A stretch of DNA of 46,734 nt, from contig JANQDY010000095.1 in the NCBI GenBank assembly GCA_028278625.1, forward strand, positions 1 through 46,734. Reading direction: 5' to 3'. Numbering within the stretch: position 1 is the first letter of the stretch; every line of letters begins with the position of its first letter. The notes beneath the pieces are model-generated. The model had not been told where the DNA came from. It searched no databases and saw only the letters and a program-made list of their open reading frames with translations. Position numbers and translations under genes: made by a program. The DNA is from Thermodesulfobacteriota bacterium. GTDB taxonomy: Bacteria > Desulfobacterota > DSM-4660 > Desulfatiglandales > Desulfatiglandaceae. Positions 9,300 to 16,446 of the stretch are shown here, piece by piece.

Positions 9300-9728
9300 G
9301 TGAGTATTGAAAAGTTGGATGTGTTCAGTGACCAGTGGTGCAAAGCGTGGGAAGAGAAAGTCAGAGCGAGCGACGATTTTGCCGTTTTCAACAAGGGGTG
9401 GCAGGGAGACATCGGCTGCGTGATGTTTAAAGATCCCGACGCCAATGTTCACGAAGACCATTACCTTTACCTTGATTTCGAAGACGGGGTGGTGAACGGG
9501 ATCAGCATGGTGGATCAGGCCACGGCTGAAAATGCCAAGTTCGTCATCTCAGGCCCTTATGTGCGCTGGAAACAGGTGGCACAAAATGAACTGGATGCGG
9601 TCAAAGGGATGATGCAGGGGAAACTGAAGCTCAAGGGGAATCTGCCCTATGTGGTGAAGTATTTAAAAGGGGTCCAGGAATCCATACGGTGCCTCACTGA
9701 ATTGGATAGCAGATTTCCGGATGATTAA
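9300..9728 (+). CDS. SCP2-like sterol/lipid-carrier domain protein
   Basis: This small cytoplasmic protein of about 142 residues has SCP2-like features: an N-terminal helix with WEEKV, alternating strands, a YLYLDFEDGVV strand, the stretch AKFVISGPYVRWKQV, and the terminal GMMQGKLKLKGNL-Y followed by a helix. SCP2 domains form a hydrophobic pocket for lipids or acyl/aryl compounds. GTG at 9300 is chosen because AAAGGAG stands seven bases before it; the TTG at 9294 would overlap the ribosome site. The stop overlaps the start region of the alcohol dehydrogenase gene. Presence in the operon suggests a hydrophobic substrate or intermediate. Confidence 0.72.
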   Translation: MSIEKLDVFSDQWCKAWEEKVRASDDFAVFNKGWQGDIGCVMFKDPDANVHEDHYLYLDFEDGVVNGISMVDQATAENAKFVISGPYVRWKQVAQNELDAVKGMMQGKLKLKGNLPYVVKYLKGVQESIRCLTELDSRFPDD

Positions 9729-9750
9729 GCGCTTTTTGGGAGAACATGAC

Positions 9751-10914
9751 ATGTCATACGATGCGGATCTCAATTTTAATTATTTCGCACCGACCAAGGT
9801 GATTTTCGGAACGGGATCCATTTCCGAGCTTTCTATCGAAGTATCGGCCCTGGGCAAAAAAGCTTTCTTGGTGACCGACCAGGGGCTCGTTGAGACGGGT
9901 CTGGTGGACCGGGCAAAAAAAAAGCTGGGTAATTCGCTTGCCGGGGTCTATGCCGATGTGCCCCAGGACAGCGGCATGGAAGTGGTGGATCTGGGTGCTG
10001 AATCGGCTCTTTCCGCCGGTGCGGACGTGGTCGTAAGCCTCGGAGGCGGGAGTGTCATCGATACGGCAAAGGGCATGTGTATCGTGATGAAGGAGGGGGG
10101 CAGCCTGAGGGATTTTCAGGGGATGCAGATGCTCACCCGGCAGCAGACACCCCACGTGGTGGTTCCCACAACGGCGGGAACCGGATCCGAAGTCACCGCC
10201 GGTGCCGTGATACTGGACAAGGAGCAGGGCCAGAAGATCATTATCTTTGAATATTTCAACACGCCGCGGGTGGCCATTCTGGATCCGCGCATGACGGAAA
10301 AACTGCCGGCGGGTCTCACGGCATCCACCGGAATGGACGCCATGACCCACGCGGTGGAAAGCTATGTGTCACAGACCAGGAATCCCATATCCGATGGGTT
10401 GGCGCTCCATGCCGTTAGATTGATCGTGAAATACCTTCCCATGGCGGTGGCGGACGGCGGAAATCTCATGGCCCGGGGGCAAATGCAGATAGGGGCCCTC
10501 CTTGCGGGATGGGCCTTTTCAAATGCCATGCTGGGCCTGGTCCATGCCATGGCCCATTCGCTGGGAGCGGTGTGCCGGATTCCCCATGGATTGGCCAACG
10601 GCATTCTGCTCCCCCATGTGATGAAATACAATGCGGAGGAGATTCCGGAACTCATATCCCATATTGCGGAAGCCATGGGAGTGGCGGTGAACACCATGGA
10701 CCCATCAACAGCGGCAATGGCGGCCGTGGATAAAATGGCGGGCTTTGTTAAGCGCGTGGGCCTTGATCAATCGCTCTCTCAACTGGGTGTAACGGAGGCG
10801 GATCTTACAAAGTGCGCCGAGCTTTCCATGAGCGACGGCTCCATCATCTATAATCCCAGGATGGTCATGGAGGCCGAAGAAGTCCTGAGCCTCTATCAGA
10901 AAGCCTACGGATAA
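9751..10914 (+). CDS. Iron-containing alcohol dehydrogenase
   Basis: This group III NAD(P)-dependent alcohol dehydrogenase of 387 residues interconverts an alcohol and an aldehyde. It shows the family landmarks: FGTGSISEL near the N-terminus, the nucleotide loop GGGSVIDTAKG, PTTAGTGSEVT, and the metal site region HAMAHSLGAVCRIPHGLANGILLPHVM with the histidine ligands. The ATG at 9751 is preferred because GGGAGA lies seven bases upstream; the in-frame ATG at 9721 sits inside the preceding gene and lacks a ribosome site. With the aldehyde oxidoreductase it forms an alcohol/aldehyde/acid pair, so the GRE pathway probably passes through an aldehyde. Confidence 0.92.
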   Translation: MSYDADLNFNYFAPTKVIFGTGSISELSIEVSALGKKAFLVTDQGLVETGLVDRAKKKLGNSLAGVYADVPQDSGMEVVDLGAESALSAGADVVVSLGGGSVIDTAKGMCIVMKEGGSLRDFQGMQMLTRQQTPHVVVPTTAGTGSEVTAGAVILDKEQGQKIIIFEYFNTPRVAILDPRMTEKLPAGLTASTGMDAMTHAVESYVSQTRNPISDGLALHAVRLIVKYLPMAVADGGNLMARGQMQIGALLAGWAFSNAMLGLVHAMAHSLGAVCRIPHGLANGILLPHVMKYNAEEIPELISHIAEAMGVAVNTMDPSTAAMAAVDKMAGFVKRVGLDQSLSQLGVTEADLTKCAELSMSDGSIIYNPRMVMEAEEVLSLYQKAYG

Positions 10915-10936
10915 AAGGGATCAGAGAAGGGGTGCT

Positions 10937-11359
10937 ATGGAGATTGTTCTTTCCCAAGGGGCGGAAGAAGTCGGGCTTGCGTTGATGCTGAAGGATTTAA
11001 TTGCTCAGAATCTGGCGCAAAATCCCCGAAAGATCGCTGATTTTAATCGGCTCCGCATCGTCATAGGGCTGGAGGTGATTGATGCGGAAATAGGGCTCAC
11101 CCTTGAATTTATGCGGGGCAGGTTGACCATTCATCCGGGTATCCGGAATCGGCCCGGACTTCACATCGTGGCCGATTCCGCTACCGTCATGAATCTATCC
11201 AACCAGAAGATAAAATGGGGGCTCCCCTACTATTTTGATGAGACGGGCAAAGAGATCATGGCGGCCATGAAGACCAAGCAACTTCAGGTAAAAGGGATGC
11301 TGGCCCATTTCATAAGCCTCATCCGCTTCTCACGGGTCATGTCGGTCCATGGCCCATAA
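10937..11359 (+). CDS. Second SCP2-like small protein
   Basis: This protein of 140 residues, the last in the operon, has a possible SCP2-like core: IGLTLEFMRGRLTIHPGI, PGLHIVADSATVMNLSN and a late LQVKGMLAH stretch. It is only distantly similar to the other SCP2-like protein at 9300, so it is not a recent duplicate. The ATG follows AGAAGGGG. It begins 22 bases after the alcohol dehydrogenase and ends 35 bases before a convergent gene. A role in carrying a hydrophobic intermediate is inferred from fold resemblance only. Confidence 0.6.
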   Translation: MEIVLSQGAEEVGLALMLKDLIAQNLAQNPRKIADFNRLRIVIGLEVIDAEIGLTLEFMRGRLTIHPGIRNRPGLHIVADSATVMNLSNQKIKWGLPYYFDETGKEIMAAMKTKQLQVKGMLAHFISLIRFSRVMSVHGP

Positions 11360-11394
11360 ACGAGGGATCCCGCCGTTTTGAAATCCCCTTGTTC

Positions 11395-12792
11395 TTAGTC
11401 CACCATCAACTGAAGGATGTTGGAATAATCGCTTAAACCCAGACTGTTGTAAGCCTGAACCGCCACCAAAAAGGCCGCCCCCTCCCAAAGGTCAGCGGTG
11501 AGGCTTCTTTGGGACCCCATGTCCGCGGTGACGATGGTATGAGGCCCTTCGTAGGGAAAGGGTGCGTAGGACAGAATATACCCTTCATCATTAAGCCCGG
11601 CAGTCCAGGAGACATCGACCCTGGTTCCCGTGGTGGTGATGGTGAGGACCGGCGGGTCGGGCCGGTCGGTGGGTTGGTAATTCATGACCTCTACCGCCAG
11701 GGGAATGAGCCCCTGTGTTTCGGCAAATGCCACATAGGGAGTGGTGCCTGAAAATGCCAGGCTTAGATAAGTGGCCTGCAACTCGGAAAAGCCCTTTTGC
11801 CCCACCGCCTCCCACGCATCTCCGTTAAACCGCATGACCGTGGCCTTTCTCGTGTTTTCATAATCCTGATAGGCCACGTAAGGGGTGTCGCCCAGGAAGG
11901 CCAGGCTGGTGTACATGACCTCTCCATCCGAGAAACCTTTTTGGCCCACCGGTTCCCAGTCCGTGCCGTTATATTTCATGACCGTGGCCTTCTGGGAAGC
12001 GCCGTCATCCTCGTAGGCCACATATGGGGTATCCCCTGAAAATACCAGACTGATATAGTCGGCAAAATCACCTGAAAAACCTCTCTCCCCCACGACTTCC
12101 CATTGGGTGCCGTTAAACTCCATGACGGTGGCTCCCAAAACCCCCCAATCCATGTAGGCCACATAGGGTGTATCCCCTGAAAACGCCAGACTCAGATACT
12201 CGGCGGTATCACCGGAGAACCCCTTTTGGCCCACCAGTTCCCATTGGGTGCCGTTGAACTTCATGACCGTGGCCTGGAAACTGGGATCGGTCTCGCCGTC
12301 ACCGAAAGCCACGTATTGAGTGGAACCTGAGAATGCCAGGCTGATCCAGGCTGCGTTGCCGTCGGAAAATCCTTTTGTCCCCACCGGTTCCCATTGGGTA
12401 CCGTTGAACTTCATGACCGTGACCTTGTGCGAATTAAGGTAATCCTCGTAAGCCACATACGGGGTATCCCCCAAAAAGGCCAGGGCCGCGTAATCGGCCT
12501 GACCGTCCGAAAATCCCCTTTCCCCCACGTACTGCCAGGCACCGCCGTCATACATCATCACCGAGACACTATTGGTCTTATCGGCGCCCTGATCGATGAA
12601 CGCCACATAGGGAGTGGTGCCTCTAAAGGCCAGACTTGTGTGGGTCGCGCCACCCGCAAACCCACCGGGTCCCACATTCTCCCAAGCCGCCAATGCCGCG
12701 GCGTTCGTTAATAGCATTACCGTGAACAGCAATGCAGCCACACGCCACAACCTTTTCTTGAACAAGACCACCCTCATGGTTTCCGTTTTCAT
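11395..12792 (-). CDS. Exported protein with seven WxxVG repeats (propeller-like) and a C-terminal FN3-like domain
   Basis: This secreted protein of 465 residues starts with a signal peptide (KKRLWRVAALLFTVMLLTNAAALA). From about residue 36 to 385 it consists of seven repeats of 47-50 residues with consensus W-x2-VG-x-KGFS, then SLAFSGDTPYVAY and ATVMKFNGT. Seven such units fit a seven-bladed beta-propeller. The last 80 residues look like a fibronectin type III domain (PVLTITTTGTRVDVSWT, then SDYSNILQL). The ATG at 12792 has AGGAGGAGGG upstream. It stands alone, convergent with the GRE operon, under its own promoter. The function is unknown; carbohydrate or surface binding is a guess. Confidence 0.85.
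   Translation of the reverse strand: MKTETMRVVLFKKRLWRVAALLFTVMLLTNAAALAAWENVGPGGFAGGATHTSLAFRGTTPYVAFIDQGADKTNSVSVMMYDGGAWQYVGERGFSDGQADYAALAFLGDTPYVAYEDYLNSHKVTVMKFNGTQWEPVGTKGFSDGNAAWISLAFSGSTQYVAFGDGETDPSFQATVMKFNGTQWELVGQKGFSGDTAEYLSLAFSGDTPYVAYMDWGVLGATVMEFNGTQWEVVGERGFSGDFADYISLVFSGDTPYVAYEDDGASQKATVMKYNGTDWEPVGQKGFSDGEVMYTSLAFLGDTPYVAYQDYENTRKATVMRFNGDAWEAVGQKGFSELQATYLSLAFSGTTPYVAFAETQGLIPLAVEVMNYQPTDRPDPPVLTITTTGTRVDVSWTAGLNDEGYILSYAPFPYEGPHTIVTADMGSQRSLTADLWEGAAFLVAVQAYNSLGLSDYSNILQLMVD
11640..12690 (-). repeat. Seven tandem coding repeats of about 145 bp
   Basis: Seven in-frame repeats encode the W-x2-VG, KGFS, LAF-G-TPYVA-x-D and ATVM-x-F-NGT elements. Central units are the most alike (for example NGTQWE precedes three of them), while the first and last are degenerate. 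This pattern indicates expansion of inner units. The boundaries given are approximate. Confidence 0.8.
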
Positions 12793-12860
12793 CTTAACCC
12801 TCCTCCTCCTTTTTGACGTTTATGAGTTGCCTTATACACCCTGTACGGCCAAAGGGTCAC

Positions 12861-12890
12861 ATTATTTTTCTGCTGAGTAAAAAAAGTCAA
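12861..12890 (-). promoter_or_regulatory. Putative sigma70 promoter of the propeller-like gene
   Basis: Read on the minus strand, TTGACT (12890 to 12885) is separated by 18 bases from AATAAT (12866 to 12861). It lies about 70 bases before the start codon at 12792 and in the right orientation. The call rests on consensus matches alone. Confidence 0.45.
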
Positions 12891-12892
12891 AT

Positions 12893-13676
12893 CCGCACAC
12901 AGTCCGTGAGACATCTTAGAGAAAAAATTGGTACCGCGCGGCTTGAAGATATTGACCTTGTCGTAGAAGGAACTTTCGTCCAGCAATTTCCGACTTTTTC
13001 TTGACACACTCTTCACCATTTCTCTACTCTTTCATAAATCGAAAAATAGGTATGATACCCGATCGAACTCGAACTGCGAATGGAACTGGGGTCTGGCCGA
13101 GCAAAACGCCATGAATTAAAATGGTTAAGGCGAAAAAGAGCCCAATAACGGGTATATATTCACATTTTTTGGGCTAAAAGAGCGATATGGAAATCCTGGA
13201 ACACGAAACTATATTTCTGATAACCAAAAAAATGCACCGGATAAAACCGGTGATTTTCGCGTTGCCGACCGGGCTCGGCCATTGGAGGATGATCCTATGG
13301 GATATGAGGTTTTCTACAAGAGCCGAAAGAACGTAATTGAAGTCGTGCTCTACGGCACGGTAACTGTGAGGCCTTGAAATGGCTAGATTTGAAGCATTCC
13401 TCCAACAGAGCTCTTTCAATCGACGCATAAGGCCGCGCGGCTGATTAGCGTTCCGCGCCTCCGGGTTTTCCGCCATGATGGATACGTGCTCAAGTGATCT
13501 CAAGCAACCCTGCCGAACCGCCGGTAAAAGTTCACAAGCGGGGCCGTCCTTAAATCCTTAACTTAAACGATGACATCAGAGCCTCCAAATCCAGAACTCC
13601 CATTAAAAGGCCGCTTTTCCTCTCCCTTGGCCGACCCATCGTTTCAACCCGATCTCAACTGATAAAGATTGTCAAG
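12893..13676. other. Long stretch without a convincing gene
   Basis: About 780 bases between the propeller-like gene promoter and the HipB region hold no open frame that looks like a protein. A 109-codon minus-strand frame (13174-13503) and a 49-codon plus-strand frame from 13187 exist, but neither has a persuasive ribosome site or recognisable sequence. No tRNA, CRISPR or transposase remnant was recognised. It may be decayed DNA next to a mobile toxin-antitoxin-type locus. Confidence 0.4.
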
Positions 13677-13680
13677 AAAA

Positions 13681-13806
13681 TGGTCCCTGTATAGCCCATA
13701 AGAACATTCTACGGTCCATACACGGACATGGTTAGTCTTGACAAACTGATGAATAACCATTACCTATGGTTCACAGAAAGATCATTAACGCATTTTATGG
13801 TCCATA
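13681..13806. repeat. GGTCC-containing repeats upstream of hipB, possible operator sites
   Basis: TGGTCC occurs at 13681-13686 and 13798-13803, and GGTCCATA at 13713-13720 and 13799-13806. The middle copy belongs to an inverted repeat GTCC-ATACAC-GGAC at 13714-13727. HipB-type repressors bind multiple inverted repeats before hipBA, so these are candidate operators. The assignment is inferred from position and repetition. Confidence 0.35.
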
Positions 13807-13826
13807 TGCGAAACAAGGGGAAGGGG

Positions 13827-14165
13827 ATGCAAAAATCCATCATACGTACCTACTCACGCCATAGCCGAGATGCGGCTGCCTTGCTAGGCCTATTGATTCG
13901 GGAAGCACGCAATGAGCGCAAGTTTACCGCTCAGGAATTGGCCGACCGCGCCGGCATTTCCAGAGGACTGCTGCAACGCATCGAAAAAGGCAACCTCAAA
14001 TGCGAAATCGGAGCCGCGTTCGAAGTGGCAACCATTGTGGGCGTCAAATTGTTTGATGCCGATGAAAGCACGCTGAGCAAATACCTACATCAAACCAAGG
14101 AAAAGCTGGCGCTCCTGCCAAAGTCTGTTCGCAAAAAATCCAAAGCGGTGCGCGATGACTTCTAA
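13827..14165 (+). CDS. hipB: HipB-like XRE family transcriptional regulator
   Basis: This helix-turn-helix protein of about 112 residues has the XRE signature: LLIREARNERKFTAQELADRAG, then ISRGLLQRIEKG. It is followed by a short tail rich in Lys. The ATG at 13827 was chosen because AAGGGGAAGGGG precedes it; the longer frame from 13728 adds residues unlike the family and would cover the putative operators. Its end overlaps the HipA start by 11 bases, the usual hipBA arrangement. In that system HipB represses the operon and neutralises the HipA kinase. Confidence 0.82.
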   Translation: MQKSIIRTYSRHSRDAAALLGLLIREARNERKFTAQELADRAGISRGLLQRIEKGNLKCEIGAAFEVATIVGVKLFDADESTLSKYLHQTKEKLALLPKSVRKKSKAVRDDF

Positions 14166-15414
14166 TACGGAGAAAGAAGCCTTTGTGTGGATATGGCTAC
14201 CGGACGAAACCGAGCCTGTCGTGGCCGGGCGGCTTGAAGCCGATAGCGGCAATTTCCTGTTCAACTACGGTAAAAGCTATCTGGATCGCGTGGGCAGTCG
14301 TAAACCTGCCATTGCCATTTATGATCCCGAACTACCGCTAAAGGCTGGTGTGCTGCCTTTGTCCGAAGGTTTGACCATCCCCGGCTGTATCAGGGACGCA
14401 GCTCCCGATGCGTGGGGCCGGCGTGTGATTATCAACAGAATGTTGGGGTTTAAAGGCCCAGGCACGGATACGGCCGAGCTGGATGAACTGACCTACTTAC
14501 TTGAGTCCGGCTCGGACCGGATTGGTGCGCTCGATTTTCAGCGCTCCCCCACGAAGTACGTGCCGCGTACCGCTGACAACGTCAGCATGGAAGAATTGAT
14601 TGAATCCGCGGAACGGGTTGACAGAGGCGTGCCCCTTACACCGGAGCTGGATCAGGCGTTGTTCCATGCCAGCTCTATCGGCGGTGCCCGTCCCAAAGCC
14701 TTGGTTCAAGACCAAGGCAAAAAATACGTGGCTAAGTTTTCATCCACTACCGATCTTTACAGTGTTGTTAAAGCTGAATTCATTGCCATGCGGCTGGCTG
14801 AATTGGCGGGGCTGAATGCTGCGCCGGTAAAGCTGGCCAAAGCGGCAAATAAGGACGTACTGTTGATCGAGCGCTTTGACCGCGTGCAAAAAGGGGATAA
14901 GTGGGCACGAAAGGCCATGGTTTCCGCCCTGACCGTGCTTCGCCTAGATGAGATGATGGCGCGGTACGCCAGCTATGAAACGTTATGCGAAATTATCCGC
15001 CACCGCTTCACCGATCCGAAACTTACGCTGAAAGAGCTTTTTTCTCGGCTTGTCTTCAATATTCTTAGCGGCAATACCGACGATCATGCGCGAAACCACT
15101 CGGCGTTTTGGGACGGCAAAGCACTGACCCTGACGCCTGCTTATGACATCTGCCCCCAGGGCCGCACGGGCAATGAGGCGTCGCAGGCCATGCTCATTTC
15201 CGGCGACAACAATTTGAGCCAACTCAAAACGTGCCTTGAGACAGCCCACAACTTCCTTCTTTCCAAGGGAGAAGCCCGCGAAACATTCGGTAACCTGACT
15301 TCCGCTATCGAACAGCATTGGGAAGCCGTCTGTGAGGAGGCTGAGTTGAATGAAGTGGATAAGAAACTACTTTGGAGACGCCAGTTCTTAAACCCCTATT
15401 CGGTTGAGCAATAA
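14155..15414 (+). CDS. hipA: HipA family serine/threonine kinase
   Basis: This protein of 419 residues matches the HipA family in length and motifs. The N-terminal subdomain carries PLSEGL and DAAPDAWGRR. The kinase core shows the Gly-rich loop SSIGGARPKA, a nucleotide-binding Lys in YVAKFSS, LLIERFDR, the catalytic-loop GNTDDHARNH with Asp309/Asp310, and the metal-binding LTPAYDICP. E. coli HipA phosphorylates glutamyl-tRNA synthetase and causes growth arrest; whether this homologue has that target is unknown. It is translationally coupled to the HipB-like gene. All catalytic residues expected by eye are intact. Confidence 0.9.
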   Translation: MTSNTEKEAFVWIWLPDETEPVVAGRLEADSGNFLFNYGKSYLDRVGSRKPAIAIYDPELPLKAGVLPLSEGLTIPGCIRDAAPDAWGRRVIINRMLGFKGPGTDTAELDELTYLLESGSDRIGALDFQRSPTKYVPRTADNVSMEELIESAERVDRGVPLTPELDQALFHASSIGGARPKALVQDQGKKYVAKFSSTTDLYSVVKAEFIAMRLAELAGLNAAPVKLAKAANKDVLLIERFDRVQKGDKWARKAMVSALTVLRLDEMMARYASYETLCEIIRHRFTDPKLTLKELFSRLVFNILSGNTDDHARNHSAFWDGKALTLTPAYDICPQGRTGNEASQAMLISGDNNLSQLKTCLETAHNFLLSKGEARETFGNLTSAIEQHWEAVCEEAELNEVDKKLLWRRQFLNPYSVEQ

Positions 15415-15504
15415 GCATTTTTTTGGGGAAGCAGCGCCCTAAACCGCTCCTACCCCGCAGCCTGTAAACCGGCACGATAGGATATCTAAGGAAAGGAGTA
15501 TGAA

Positions 15505-15819
15505 ATGACCTATTGGAACTTGAGCACCTTACCGTTGGAAGAATTCAAACCGGGAATACTGAGCAAAGCTATCATTGGAGAGAACTTGACCATGGTCTGC
15601 ATGGAGATTGAAGGCGGAAAAGAAGATCCCGGCCACACACACGACTTTGATCAATGCGGTGTCGTCTTGGATGGTAACATTCAAATGACCATCGGCGAAG
15701 AGCGCAAAACACTAAACGCCAATGAGTCCTATTTCATACCCTCCGGGGTGCGGCACGGCTGGAAAACCTTTGATAAGTCTGTAAAACTATTTGACATATC
15801 ATCTAAAGAAACCAATTGA
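15505..15819 (+). CDS. Small cupin-domain protein
   Basis: This single-domain protein of 104 residues has a conserved beta-barrel cupin pattern. Motif 1 is GHTHDFDQCGVVLDGNIQMTIG, with a metal-binding His pair; motif 2 is YFIPSGVRHGWKTF, with a third His. The ATG follows AAAGGAG at seven to eight bases. It could be a ligand-sensing or small metalloenzyme protein; substrate and role cannot be said. It is separated from hipA by 90 bases and is probably an independent unit. Confidence 0.8.
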   Translation: MTYWNLSTLPLEEFKPGILSKAIIGENLTMVCMEIEGGKEDPGHTHDFDQCGVVLDGNIQMTIGEERKTLNANESYFIPSGVRHGWKTFDKSVKLFDISSKETN

Positions 15820-15977
15820 TGGGCACCATTGCTCAGAAAAGGGAAGCGTATCGGATAAAATGTTCTGACCTCGATATCCTGGCAAAGGGCTAGGGTGACG
15901 GCACAGCTGCCGCTGAGCCCCGTGCAGACATGCATTCGAAATCCATTGCTCGCCGCACGTTAGAAAAGGAGAATGAG

Positions 15978-16406
15978 ATGACAGAAGAAATCATACAAAA
16001 ATATGGTCAAAGAGTCGGGTATTCAGAGTCGGAGATGGAAGACTTTCAAAAGGGAGGTCATCGTGTAAGGCAAGTAAAACGACTGTCCCAGGCAGCCTCA
16101 AGATATTCCGTTATGGCAGAAGTCGTTGATGCCAGGCACTGCAATTCCGGGCATACGGTTGGTCAAACCTTTATCCTTGATGTTGACGGCAATTTCATAA
16201 CCAAGCTCTGCCCCAAAAGGATGTGCGTGTATTTGGTCTCGCAGCTTACGATTCCGGTGGCGCTCATCAACGAGCGGCTCAGTGAAGGCCTTGAACCAAA
16301 TGATTTCCATTTTATGCGATACGTGAAATGTCCGGATGCCGGGGTCCAGTGTTATGGATACGGTGAGGTCATGCTAAAGGTCGAAGTTGTTCCTCGGAAA
16401 AAGTGA
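15978..16406 (+). CDS. TIGR04076-type conserved protein
   Basis: This protein of 142 residues resembles the TIGR04076 family of uncharacterised anaerobe proteins. Recognisable elements are VVDARHCNSGHTVGQTF, KLCPKRMCVYLVSQL and ALINERLSEGL, then VKCPDAGVQCYGYGEV. Conserved cysteines and histidine suggest a metal or redox function, but none is established. The ATG at 15978 has AAGGAG seven bases upstream, so the longer frame from 15930 is rejected. It converges with the sigma54 activator. Confidence 0.75.
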   Translation: MTEEIIQKYGQRVGYSESEMEDFQKGGHRVRQVKRLSQAASRYSVMAEVVDARHCNSGHTVGQTFILDVDGNFITKLCPKRMCVYLVSQLTIPVALINERLSEGLEPNDFHFMRYVKCPDAGVQCYGYGEVMLKVEVVPRKK

Positions 16407-16446
16407 GGTCAGGAATTAATGTTTGTTTCCAGCAAAGCCCCGGTCG

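Noticed and set aside
13001..13030. TTGACA with TACTCT 18 bases on, a possible plus-strand promoter
   Set aside because: The -10 match is weak and no gene follows within several hundred bases.
13174..13503. Minus-strand 109-codon open frame in the gap before hipB
   Set aside because: No ribosome site, no recognisable family, and the surrounding kilobase looks non-coding.
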